The position numbers and the translations under genes were made by a program. A stretch of DNA of 58,927 bases from Actinomycetota bacterium. GTDB lineage: Bacteria; Actinomycetota; Aquicultoria; Subteraquimicrobiales; UBA9087. The notes under the pieces are model-generated. The model worked only from the letters and a program-made list of their open reading frames with translations, ran no database searches and was not told the DNA's origin. Positions 34,679 through 42,342 of this stretch are shown piece by piece. The stretch spans positions 1 to 58,927 of the forward strand of contig JASEEZ010000009.1 in the NCBI GenBank assembly GCA_030019215.1, in the 5' to 3' direction. Positions within the stretch are counted from its first letter, which is position 1. Each line of letters opens with the position of its first letter.

Positions 34679-35269
34679 TCAAGACGCTTCGCTATCCGAT
34701 TCAGGAGCTTTTCCACCTTTTTCACTTTCCCTCACGCATTTAAAGATGTTCCAAATCTCCCCTATTATTATGAGGGCGGCGGGTAGGATAACGAGGAGCA
34801 AAAAACCATTTCTTGTTCGGGCGAAGTTAATGAAGTAACCAACGTAAGGAATGCTGAAGCCCGCCTTACCGAGGACATCTGCCGCCGGAACTATCCATCC
34901 ATCCGGACTATCGTTGGCGTCGCCTTTGGTTTTAAACCCCAAAGATTCGCCCTCATTGATGACCTCCGTTACCCTGTGGGTGGTGAGGCTTCCGGGGTGA
35001 TCCTCAAAAACTTTTGAGTTCTGCGGAGTCTTGAAGGTGATGATATCGCCCTCTTCGATATCTGCCACTTCCACCGGGCTCACCAGAACCACGCTTCCCA
35101 CGTGAATTGCCGGCTCCATGCTTCCACCCAAGACCGTCAGGGGCTTGTAGCCCTTAATCCAGGGCATCTTCTCGAAGGGTCTAACCTGCATAAACACGGA
35201 GGCAACGGCCAGCAAAAGCACCAAAACCAGGAGAATCGTCGTCAGCCATTTGAAGAATTTTTTTATCAT
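34679..35269 (-). CDS. sipW: Type I signal peptidase, SipW/ER type
   Basis: 196 residues. N-terminal and C-terminal membrane segments (TTILLVLVLLLAVASVFM and GFLLLVILPAALIIIGEI). Catalytic Ser50 in GGSMEP, and His98 in LTTHRV takes the place of the usual Lys, as in ER-type and SipW peptidases; the conserved GDAND acidic motif is at 116-120. It should process the three adjacent secreted proteins, whose signal peptides end in ATYAYFTDT, ATFAVFTDT and ASLAIFTST. ATG 35269. The cytoplasmic tail is acidic (ESDSEAS). Confidence 0.93.
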   Translation of the reverse strand: MIKKFFKWLTTILLVLVLLLAVASVFMQVRPFEKMPWIKGYKPLTVLGGSMEPAIHVGSVVLVSPVEVADIEEGDIITFKTPQNSKVFEDHPGSLTTHRVTEVINEGESLGFKTKGDANDSPDGWIVPAADVLGKAGFSIPYVGYFINFARTRNGFLLLVILPAALIIIGEIWNIFKCVRESEKGGKAPESDSEAS

Positions 35270-35282
35270 TTAATCACCACTT

Positions 35283-35350
35283 TTAAGCGGAGAGCTTAGA
35301 GCTCGGAGCGTAGAGAAAAAACTTTAGTCTCTCTGCTCTATGCTCCATCT
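35283..35350. repeat. CTTAGAGC-type intergenic repeat module
   Basis: GAGAGCTTAGAGCTCGGAGC followed by AGAGAAAAAACTTTAGTCTCTCTGCTC, one module of the window-wide mosaic standing alone upstream of sipW. Confidence 0.75.
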
Positions 35351-35468
35351 GCTAACTTATCACAAATATATAAAGATATAAAAAGATATGAAGACGGGCG
35401 TGAGGGGCGCACGCCCCTCACGCTGTTTTGCGCTTCTCTTCGTCTGCGCCAGTCAACCAATCACAGCA

Positions 35469-36026
35469 TTACAACTGCTGGGCCGTTGCGCTGATGTCCG
35501 CTGTCATGTTCAACCCTTGATATGTATCATCAGCAGCCGTTGGCATCCAGATGGTGATTCCAACATTCACACTTCCAACCCATGCACTTACTGTCTGCAC
35601 ACCGGCAACGGAAACGCCAGCTCCCGCGAGGTTGCTGAACGCTCCTTGATACAGGGGATAAGTGATCGTCGGATTCGCTTGGTCGACTTCCACTATCCCA
35701 ATGGACAGTCCGTCCGCCAGCGTTGTATCGCCACTAAAGACCGCTGAGAACCCACTTAACCTGATGGGCAATGAGCCATCGTTGTGCACCCTCAGGGTCT
35801 TGGTGACCGCCGGGCTTCCGGGGTAGAACTCGCCGTCAACCGACGAATTGAACAACGGAATGTTGAGACCCGTTCCGTCGTTCTCCAGGCTTATAATCAC
35901 GGTTCCCGCTGTGAATGTGTTGTTTGGATTCGTGGCCGTGTCGGTGAAGACGGCAAACGTTGCCCCGCCTACCAGAGCCAGCGTCATGGTAACTACCAGC
36001 ACAGACATCAGTATTCGTCTGTTCAT
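35469..36026 (-). CDS. TasA/CalY-like SipW-dependent protein
   Basis: 185 residues from ATG 36026 (GGGGG before it). Signal peptide MNRRILMSVLVVTMTLALVG followed by GATFAVFTDTATNPNN, the SipW cleavage context. The mature part is beta-rich with Gly/Ser/Thr turns (VHNDGSLPIRLSGF, WMPTAADDTYQGLNM). Paralogous to the gene just upstream (DDxYQGL near the C-terminus of both). Such proteins form fibres in the Bacillus biofilm matrix (TasA) or remain surface proteases/fibres (CalY); here a matrix role is inferred only. Confidence 0.83.
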   Translation of the reverse strand: MNRRILMSVLVVTMTLALVGGATFAVFTDTATNPNNTFTAGTVIISLENDGTGLNIPLFNSSVDGEFYPGSPAVTKTLRVHNDGSLPIRLSGFSAVFSGDTTLADGLSIGIVEVDQANPTITYPLYQGAFSNLAGAGVSVAGVQTVSAWVGSVNVGITIWMPTAADDTYQGLNMTADISATAQQL

Positions 36027-36076
36027 ACCCATCCCCCAATCCTTAAAGGAATTGGGAATGATTTGCATCACTCCTT

Positions 36077-36574
36077 TTACTGCTGTATCGCATCAAAGGT
36101 GACGGCAAGGTTACCCGCCAACCCCTGATAGTCGTCATCAGCGTCTACTGGCAAGGTAATGTCTATCTCGACCACATCCTCGTCGTCTATTAAATCAGGC
36201 TCGGGAGATGTAGCATCAAACGCAGCCAAGGAATTTGAAGCGGTAGGTATTCCGTCGACTCTAATTCCGCTGACAACGGCAGGGCTTACTCCACCTGCTA
36301 TCGCACCAGTGAGCACCGGCGTAATGGTATAGTTGAGAGGCAAAGTCCCAAGGCTAGCAACGCCCATGGTCACGGTAACCGTATCACCGGGCTTCATGTT
36401 CAAGATATTTACCGATGTTTCAGTCGTTCCCGTTGAGTCGATAACAAGTGTGCCAGCAGCAAAGGTGTTAGTTGGGTTTGTGGCCGTGCTGGTAAAGATT
36501 GCCAAGCTCGCGCCTCCAACCATCAAGGCGGTCACGGCGATCACCAGCAAGCTCACCATTATCTTTCTTCTCAT
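36077..36574 (-). CDS. TasA/CalY-like SipW-dependent protein
   Basis: 165 residues. Signal peptide MRRKIMVSLLVIAVTALMVG followed by GASLAIFTSTATNPTN. The mature domain includes LNMKPGDTVTVTMGVASLG and ends DDDYQGLAGNLAVTFDAIQQ. First gene of the TasA-TasA-sipW-TasA group. Start ATG 36574 after GGGAGGGAAAATTAA. Its 5' leader (about 36590-36715) has several hairpins of no class I recognise. Confidence 0.83.
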   Translation of the reverse strand: MRRKIMVSLLVIAVTALMVGGASLAIFTSTATNPTNTFAAGTLVIDSTGTTETSVNILNMKPGDTVTVTMGVASLGTLPLNYTITPVLTGAIAGGVSPAVVSGIRVDGIPTASNSLAAFDATSPEPDLIDDEDVVEIDITLPVDADDDYQGLAGNLAVTFDAIQQ

Positions 36575-36589
36575 TTAATTTTCCCTCCC

Positions 36590-36715
36590 TTCTTGGACGC
36601 GGATTACCGCGGGTTACCGCTACGCTACCCCGACCTTCCTGGCGTAAGCTACGCTTGGCCTCATCCTTAACTTTTTTGCCCTAACCGGGCTTCGGTTGGC
36701 CAAACCTAGCCACAC
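36590..36715 (-). other. Structured leader of unknown class upstream of the TasA/sipW genes
   Basis: On minus there are successive hairpins: AACCG/CGGTT, then GGGCAAA and an AAGG stretch, then GCGTA-GCT-TACGC, then GGTAGCG and GCGG/CCGC pairings immediately before the ribosome-binding site. The GGGCAAA word recalls GEMM-type RNAs, but the tetraloop and GCAAAGC elements are missing, so I do not call a riboswitch. Confidence 0.35.
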
Positions 36716-36731
36716 CTATCGACTCCCTATC

Positions 36732-36800
36732 TTTCAGCTCAGAGCTTAGAGCTCGGAGCTTAGAGAAAAATCTTATGTCTCTCTGCTTCATGCTCTCTGC
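36732..36800. repeat. CTTAGAGC-type intergenic repeat module
   Basis: TTTCAGCTCAGAGCTTAGAGC, CGGAGCTTAGAGAAAAATC and CTCTCTGCTTCATGCTCTC. Like the module at 35283 but in the gap between a response regulator and the TasA-like genes. Confidence 0.75.
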
Positions 36801-36807
36801 TCCCTTT

Positions 36808-37188
36808 TCAATGACCTATCTCTCGTATCGCCTCAATGAGCTTATCAGGGGAGAGATTTTTTGAAATCCATCTCTCCACGCCGGCTTCAATGGCTCTTTT
36901 GGCGTTCGCCCCCTCATCATGAACACTGAGCACGATAATCTTGACTTTCGGATCATTCGTCTTGATTATTCTAGCAGCCTCCAGGCCATCCATCCTGGGC
37001 AAAGCAAGATCCATCACGATCACATCCGGGGAGAGCTTTTCGGCCCGCTCCACCGCCTCCTCTCCGTCCTTGGCGTCTCCCACGACCCGAATATCCTTTT
37101 CCAGATTCAGAAGCATTCCAAGGGCCTGACGAACCGCATCGTGATCATCGACTATCAACACATGCATCTTTTCGTGCGTCTTTTTCAC
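36808..37188 (-). CDS. Single-domain response regulator (receiver only)
   Basis: 126 residues: one CheY-like receiver with the acidic pocket LIVDDHDAV (Asp14, Asp15), phospho-acceptor Asp60 (VIVMDLALP), Ser/Thr at LSVHD and the Lys of WISKNLSP. No output domain. It may act on a partner protein or as a phosphate sink within the group of regulators here. GTG 37188 preceded by GAGGAGGGTT. Source of the truncated copy at 33497-33627. Confidence 0.9.
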   Translation of the reverse strand: MKKTHEKMHVLIVDDHDAVRQALGMLLNLEKDIRVVGDAKDGEEAVERAEKLSPDVIVMDLALPRMDGLEAARIIKTNDPKVKIIVLSVHDEGANAKRAIEAGVERWISKNLSPDKLIEAIREIGH

Positions 37189-37282
37189 AACCCTCCTCTT
37201 CGAAAATCGCTTAATTCTCTACCATCGATTTTATTCAATGAAGGCGCGCTTTCCTTCAGACCCAAGGTCAATTTTGGGTAGT

Positions 37283-37310
37283 AAAAAAGACCGATTTCTT
37301 ATCGGTCTTT
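37283..37310 (-). terminator. Intrinsic terminator after the NarL-type regulator
   Basis: On minus AAAGACCGAT/ATCGGTCTTT with a short loop, then TTTT. About 75 bp after the stop at 37383. The same hairpin-plus-TTAGTxTGAGA flank recurs at 47634-47663 and, degenerate, near 38916. Confidence 0.8.
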
Positions 37311-37382
37311 GGTCTGAGACAGCATTATTTCACTTGAAGATGAACCGCCGAACGCAGCATTTGGGAGCTGGAGAAAAATATC

Positions 37383-38033
37383 TTAGTCGTCGGTGACGCG
37401 AGCTAAATCGTTTTGAATGGCATAAAGAACAGCCTGGGTTCGACTGCTCAAACCCAATTTTTGTAAGACGTGACTGACATGGGTCTTAATCGTCTTGATA
37501 CCGACAAAGAGGGCATCGGCGATTTCCTTATTCGAGAAACCCCTGGTCATAAGTTTGAGGACTTCCATTTCTCGACGGGTTAGTTTGGGAACAATTTTTT
37601 TCTCGACATCAGTGCAAGACCCGGAAATGATCTTGCGCGCCACCGCAGGCTGCAGAAGAGACTGCCCGCCATTGACAACACGAACCGCGTCGATCAGGGC
37701 TTCAGGGGCTATGTCCTTCAGCACATACCCCGATGCCCCGGCCGCAATGGCCTCTCTTATCTCATGTTCATCATCGAAAGCGCTCAAAATCAAAACATTA
37801 GTCTGTGGGGCAAAGGTTTTAATCTCCCTTGAGGCGGCTATGCCATCAACTTGTGGCATTCTCAAATCCATCAGCACAACGTCAGGTGGACACTTCTTTG
37901 CCTTATCAATCGTCTCCTGACCATCTCTGGCCATCCCTACAACCTCAAAATCGTCCACCAGCTCAAAAACCGCCTGAAGCCCGCATCGAACCAGCTCGTG
38001 ATCGTCAGCGATCAAAACCCGGACCTTCTCCAT
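37383..38033 (-). CDS. NarL/FixJ-family response regulator
   Basis: 216 residues. Receiver domain (DDHELVR; phospho-acceptor Asp56 in VVLMDLRMP; LKD Lys near 105) and a C-terminal LuxR-type HTH (LTRREMEVLKLMTRGFSNKE, then VGIKTIKTHVSHVLQKLGL). Start ATG 38033 with AAGGAG. Likely partner of the GAF/HisKA_3 kinase at 39684-42146 or a branch of the same pathway. Confidence 0.94.
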   Translation of the reverse strand: MEKVRVLIADDHELVRCGLQAVFELVDDFEVVGMARDGQETIDKAKKCPPDVVLMDLRMPQVDGIAASREIKTFAPQTNVLILSAFDDEHEIREAIAAGASGYVLKDIAPEALIDAVRVVNGGQSLLQPAVARKIISGSCTDVEKKIVPKLTRREMEVLKLMTRGFSNKEIADALFVGIKTIKTHVSHVLQKLGLSSRTQAVLYAIQNDLARVTDD

Positions 38034-38114
38034 TTAAGAGCTCCTTGAGTCTTCTGCTCTGGCGGTGGTGAAAATGGGTAGGAAGGTTAGTGGGAAAATT
38101 GGTGTGAAGGCGAA

Positions 38115-38840
38115 CTATGTCTCTGGATATGACGTTTGCGGTATTTGCCAGAATAAAATGCCAGTCAGCATCAAGCTGATTCCCAGCATTATTAACAGAG
38201 AGCTTAAACCGGTGTAGGGTAACACACCCGGATCAATAAGCTGCGCAAAGGGTAGGATTGCCCCCCAGCCGGGATCAACGGGGGAGGCCTGTGACGCTGC
38301 TGCACCTGCCGCGGAAGCAAGCACGATACCGGAAGATGTTCCACCGGAAGTCGTCGCACCACCCGGAGCCGTGCCGCTGGATCCCGAACCGCCGCTACCG
38401 CCGGAGCCACCACCTGGAGTTGTTCCACTATGCTTCTCTTCGGGGGGATGGCACGGCTGCTCTTCCTCCGGATGGCACTCGCACGGATTATCTCCAGGGG
38501 GACAGCCCTCGTCGGGCTGGCACTGATCCCCTTCACCGGTCTCACAGCAACCGTTATCATTGCCAGGCTCACATTCAGGGGGACCGGTTTCGCATTGCCC
38601 ACTTTCTTCACAGGGAGCACCTTCACCCTGTCCGGCCTCGCAACAATCAGAGGGAGCCTCACTAGAATTACCCTCGCATGAGCTTACAGCGGTCTTGTCA
38701 GACCCAGCTCCCTTGTCACAACACATAGCGGGAACAGGAATAAACATCGCGACCAAAAGAAGCACCAATCCCGTCACAAACGCGATTAGGGCAACTCTTC
38801 TCCTTAAATCGGATTTGCCCGCAAACTTCACTTTATGCAC
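38115..38840 (-). CDS. Cysteine-rich surface protein with LPYTG sorting motif
   Basis: 241 residues, no family recognised. Signal peptide or anchor (VALIAFVTGLVLLLVAMFIP), then about 95 residues with 15 Cys among Gly, Glu, Pro and Asp (CCETGEG, CECHPEEE), a Gly/Ser/Thr linker (GGGSGGSGGSGSSG), and near the end LPYTG followed by a hydrophobic segment (LSSLLIMLGISLMLTGILF). This is the order of a sortase substrate, although the tail (WQIPQTSYPET) lacks the usual positive charges. A class E-like sortase is encoded 7 kb downstream. GTG 38840. The Cys spacing could bind metal or form disulfides. Confidence 0.75.
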   Translation of the reverse strand: MHKVKFAGKSDLRRRVALIAFVTGLVLLLVAMFIPVPAMCCDKGAGSDKTAVSSCEGNSSEAPSDCCEAGQGEGAPCEESGQCETGPPECEPGNDNGCCETGEGDQCQPDEGCPPGDNPCECHPEEEQPCHPPEEKHSGTTPGGGSGGSGGSGSSGTAPGGATTSGGTSSGIVLASAAGAAASQASPVDPGWGAILPFAQLIDPGVLPYTGLSSLLIMLGISLMLTGILFWQIPQTSYPET

Positions 38841-38992
38841 TTAACATCCCTTCTTCTTTTTGTTATTTTACCAGAGGTTTTCCTTCAGACTAAAGTTCAA
38901 TTTCGCCTAGGGAAAAAGGTTAATCTTTATATCGGTCTTTAGTGCGAGAGAAAATTTTAGGCGGACAAGGATATCGCTGATGACAATGCCAC

Positions 38993-39673
38993 TCAATCTT
39001 CCTGTGCCTTTACCAAACCCTTCTGGATGGCAAAAAGCACGGCTTTTGTCCGATCGGACTGCTTTAGTTTATGTAATATCCGACTGGCATGAGCCTTCAC
39101 CGTACTTTCGCTTATCCAGAGAGCCTTACTGATCTCCCTGTTGGAGAGGCCCTTGGTCATCAGCCGTAAAACATCCATCTCCCTCGGGGACAAGTCAAAG
39201 GAGGGTTTCGTTTCCGAAGATTTGAGTTTGCCAGAAAAAACTCTTTGGGCAACGCTTGGATGCAGAAGCGACTGTCCGCGAACCACCATGCGAACAGCCT
39301 GAACAAGATCACCGGGGGGAACATCTTTAAGAAGATAGCCAGAGGCTCCCGCCTCCAGGGCTCCAAATATCTCCTCATCAGAGTCGTAAGTGGTGAGCAC
39401 GATCACCTTAATTTCCGGGTTCTCTTCCTTAACTATCCGACAAACTGTGACTCCATCCACCTTGGGCATCCTCAAATCCAACAAGACGACATCTGGTTTT
39501 ACTTGTTTTATCTTCTCGACGGCTTCCTTTCCATCCCCAGCTTCTCCCACAATTTCAATCCCCTTCACCAGATCAAATACAGCTCTCAGTCCCTGGCGCA
39601 CCAGTGGATGATCATCGGCGATCAACACCCGGATCTTTTTCACTTGCCTGCCAGCCTGCTTGTCGCTGGACAC
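38993..39673 (-). CDS. NarL/FixJ-family response regulator
   Basis: 226 residues. Receiver with DDHPLVR, phospho-acceptor Asp66 (VVLLDLRMP) and LLKD; LuxR-type HTH at the C-terminus (LSPREMDVLRLMTKGLSNRE, SESTVKAHASRILHKL). GTG 39673 has AGGAGG six bases upstream. It begins 11 bp after the sensor kinase ends, so it is the probable cognate regulator. Confidence 0.94.
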   Translation of the reverse strand: MSSDKQAGRQVKKIRVLIADDHPLVRQGLRAVFDLVKGIEIVGEAGDGKEAVEKIKQVKPDVVLLDLRMPKVDGVTVCRIVKEENPEIKVIVLTTYDSDEEIFGALEAGASGYLLKDVPPGDLVQAVRMVVRGQSLLHPSVAQRVFSGKLKSSETKPSFDLSPREMDVLRLMTKGLSNREISKALWISESTVKAHASRILHKLKQSDRTKAVLFAIQKGLVKAQED

Positions 39674-39683
39674 AGTAGCCCTC

Positions 39684-42146
39684 CTAAAGAGTTGGAACCG
39701 TCGCTCTTATTTTCGTTCCCTTTCCCAATTGGCTCTCTATACCGAATTCGCCATCCAGCTTCTCCACTCGCTCTCTCATGCTCATCAAACCAAATTTTCC
39801 CTCCGACCTCACTGCGGCCAGAACTCTCTTCACATCGAAACCTTTTCCATTATCTTCGACAGATAGGGCAACTTTGCCTTTCCTGAAACTCAGTTTAACC
39901 GCGATGCTTTTCGCCCCGGCATACTTTATTGCATTACCCAACGCCTCCTGAGCCATTCGATATAGGGAGCCTTCAACCGCTGGCGGCAATGGTCTCCGGC
40001 TGCCGATTACGGAAAAATCGATGTCGAGTGCACTCATCCCAGCGGCCTCTTGGACATGCTTCTTCAGCGCCCCGACCAGACCGAGTTCCTTCAATGCTGA
40101 GGGTTGGAGATCATAGATATATTGCCGCACCTCCTTTAAATCTCGGGAAGCCAGCTCCTGTAACTGAATCAATCTTTCTTTGGTCCCCCTGGGATCGGCG
40201 ACCAACTGCTGAATGCAGGCCTGAAGGTTCAAGACCACACTGAAAAGGGATTGAGCTAGCCCATCATGCATTTCCGTGGCAATCCGGCTCCTCTCCACTG
40301 CAACCACTAGCCTCTGGGCCTTAGCCACCAGCCTAGCATTCTCGATGGCCACCGCAGCTAGTCTGCTAAGAATTATCAAGGTTACAATATCACTGTCGGT
40401 AAAGGGATTTTCATAAGAGTTTATGGCCGAAAGAATGCCGATACACCTATTCTTAACTACCACGGGGGCACAGAGCAACCATTCTCTTTCAGGAACGCCG
40501 GAAGGTTCAACGAGGATTTGATAGGGAACAATCTGCAGTTCCAGAGTTTTCATCACTTCCCTTGCCAAATTCTCCATGGGCTTTTTCCACCAAGTTTCGG
40601 GGTGCTCGCCCCGGCTGCCCCGCACAACCATGGTGGCCTTGCTGAGTTTAAATCGGGCCCGTCTCCCCTCCACCAGACAAAGAACAGCCTTACCCGTGCC
40701 AGTGATGCTCTTCGCCTGGTCCACAACCGAGTTCAAGACCTCTTCAATTTCCAGCTTCGAGGATATGACGCCGGCGACTTCATGAAGAGAAGATAGGGTC
40801 TCCACTTGCTTTTGCAGTTGCTTATAAAGGTGAGCATGATTGATCGCTATGGCCACCTGACTTGCCAACGCCGTGAGGACGAGCATATCGTCATCCGAGA
40901 TAGGCTTCTTTGAATAAGTGTTGTCGACTTCGATTACTCCCAGCGCCTGCCCTTCAAAAATCAAAGGCACCACAGCAAAGGGGGAGGGGCGAAACTCAGC
41001 AATGAGACTACCCGCCTTGGAATCGGCAGTGACCTCGGTGATGCTAAAGGGCTTTTTTTCGATAACGCTCCTGGCAGGGATACCTCCTTCTTCAGAGATG
41101 GGAATCTGAAGGCCCCGCAATTCCTCTCCAACCGCTCCCTGATCCTCGGAGTGAACAGAAGAGGATATCCAACCGTCAAGAACTCTCTCTCGCTCGTTGA
41201 CAAGTCCCAATGTTGCCCTATCAAAACCCAATCCGGTGGTGATTCCCTTAAGAACAATACCGAGAACCTCATCCAAATCCAGGGTGGACTGCAAAGTTCT
41301 TCCTATTTCTTGCAAAACCAAAAGTCGTTTGTTGACAAGATCATATCTTATATTTGTTTCCGCCAGTTTATCCCTTGTTCCCATCAGCCTGGTGGCGGTT
41401 CTCTCCAGGTGATCCAACAGCATTATCGGATAAACAAAAAAGCCAGCTATCAAGAAATAGCTGAAAATATTGGCCAAATAGTCGTCCAAAACCCTCATTT
41501 CTATGATCTTCTGAATGGTGTAATCATTGAAATGGAGGGCCAGTACATAAAAGAGTGAAAGGGCACTCGCTGAAAGAAGTCCTCCCCGCACTTTAAAAAA
41601 GAGGGCGGCCGTCAGTATCGGACTGAAAGAATATAGATAATACGGGCTGCGCCATCCACCAGTAGAGTAGAGTAACAAGCCCGCTATCAGGCAATCCACG
41701 GCAATGAGCAAGGCGTGAGAGAAATCCTTCCGATAGGTTCTAATATAGAAGCGAGTTAAAGCCAGATTGTATAGAAGGACGAGGACGAAGAAAAGATAAG
41801 CATACGATAAAGGGACGCGTATGGCAGTGTGAGGGCGAATTTGTGCAAGAAGCAAAAGGACAAGCCCAAGCGTTAGCCACCGATAAATGAGGAGGAAAAT
41901 CGATATCTGTTTAACCCCTGGCAATTTCCGCTGGGTTAAATCCTCTTCACCTTCCACGGGAGGTTTTTCCACAGGACGTCTTTCACGCTCAGGTAAAACT
42001 GGGGTTCTGATTTTAGACAGAACATTCCAGGATTTGGATAGAGCATCCCGAGATATATTTAGGGCGTTCTGGAATACGCCCGTAATTTTCAGGCCGGCTC
42101 TGGACAGCGCGGGCTTGATGAAGGCAACAAAACCCTTTCTTGACAT
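39684..42146 (-). CDS. Sensor histidine kinase, membrane + GAF domains + HisKA_3 (NarL-type)
   Basis: 820 residues. A long cytoplasmic N-terminus (1-80), about six membrane segments (80-245), two GAF domains (about 270-420 and 440-605), then HisKA_3 with phospho-acceptor His627 in TEMHDGLAQSL, and an HATPase domain with EALGNAIKYAGA (N-box), VEDNGKGF and FGLMSMRERV. The GAF domains suggest a small cytosolic ligand or redox input. Partner of the adjacent NarL-type regulator. Start ATG 42146 after GAGGATGGGGCA. Confidence 0.94.
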   Translation of the reverse strand: MSRKGFVAFIKPALSRAGLKITGVFQNALNISRDALSKSWNVLSKIRTPVLPERERRPVEKPPVEGEEDLTQRKLPGVKQISIFLLIYRWLTLGLVLLLLAQIRPHTAIRVPLSYAYLFFVLVLLYNLALTRFYIRTYRKDFSHALLIAVDCLIAGLLLYSTGGWRSPYYLYSFSPILTAALFFKVRGGLLSASALSLFYVLALHFNDYTIQKIIEMRVLDDYLANIFSYFLIAGFFVYPIMLLDHLERTATRLMGTRDKLAETNIRYDLVNKRLLVLQEIGRTLQSTLDLDEVLGIVLKGITTGLGFDRATLGLVNERERVLDGWISSSVHSEDQGAVGEELRGLQIPISEEGGIPARSVIEKKPFSITEVTADSKAGSLIAEFRPSPFAVVPLIFEGQALGVIEVDNTYSKKPISDDDMLVLTALASQVAIAINHAHLYKQLQKQVETLSSLHEVAGVISSKLEIEEVLNSVVDQAKSITGTGKAVLCLVEGRRARFKLSKATMVVRGSRGEHPETWWKKPMENLAREVMKTLELQIVPYQILVEPSGVPEREWLLCAPVVVKNRCIGILSAINSYENPFTDSDIVTLIILSRLAAVAIENARLVAKAQRLVVAVERSRIATEMHDGLAQSLFSVVLNLQACIQQLVADPRGTKERLIQLQELASRDLKEVRQYIYDLQPSALKELGLVGALKKHVQEAAGMSALDIDFSVIGSRRPLPPAVEGSLYRMAQEALGNAIKYAGAKSIAVKLSFRKGKVALSVEDNGKGFDVKRVLAAVRSEGKFGLMSMRERVEKLDGEFGIESQLGKGTKIRATVPTL

Positions 42147-42294
42147 TGCCCCATCCTCACCTCGAGAAGTTGAGGTCCGCTTTTAGAAAATCTGAGCACC
42201 ACAAATTTAAGTTTAAAATGCTGTACATCTTCCTAGTTATATATTCTATTTAGTTAGCTGGATTCCTACTTAACTCGATTAAAAGACAAAATGC

Positions 42295-42328
42295 AGGGGT
42301 CGATGGTTTCATCGACCCCTGCATACCC
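42295..42328 (-). terminator. Intrinsic terminator of the subtilase gene
   Basis: On minus GCAGGGGTCGATG-AAAC-CATCGACCCCTGC followed by ATTTTGTCTTTT, 15 bp after the stop at 42343. It also isolates the kinase gene. Confidence 0.85.
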
Positions 42329-42342
42329 CACTACCAAGGTAC

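Noticed and set aside
38916-38942. Terminator-like repeat after the regulator at 38993
   Set aside because: It resembles the hairpins at 37283 and 47634, but the arms are mismatched and the stem is weak.
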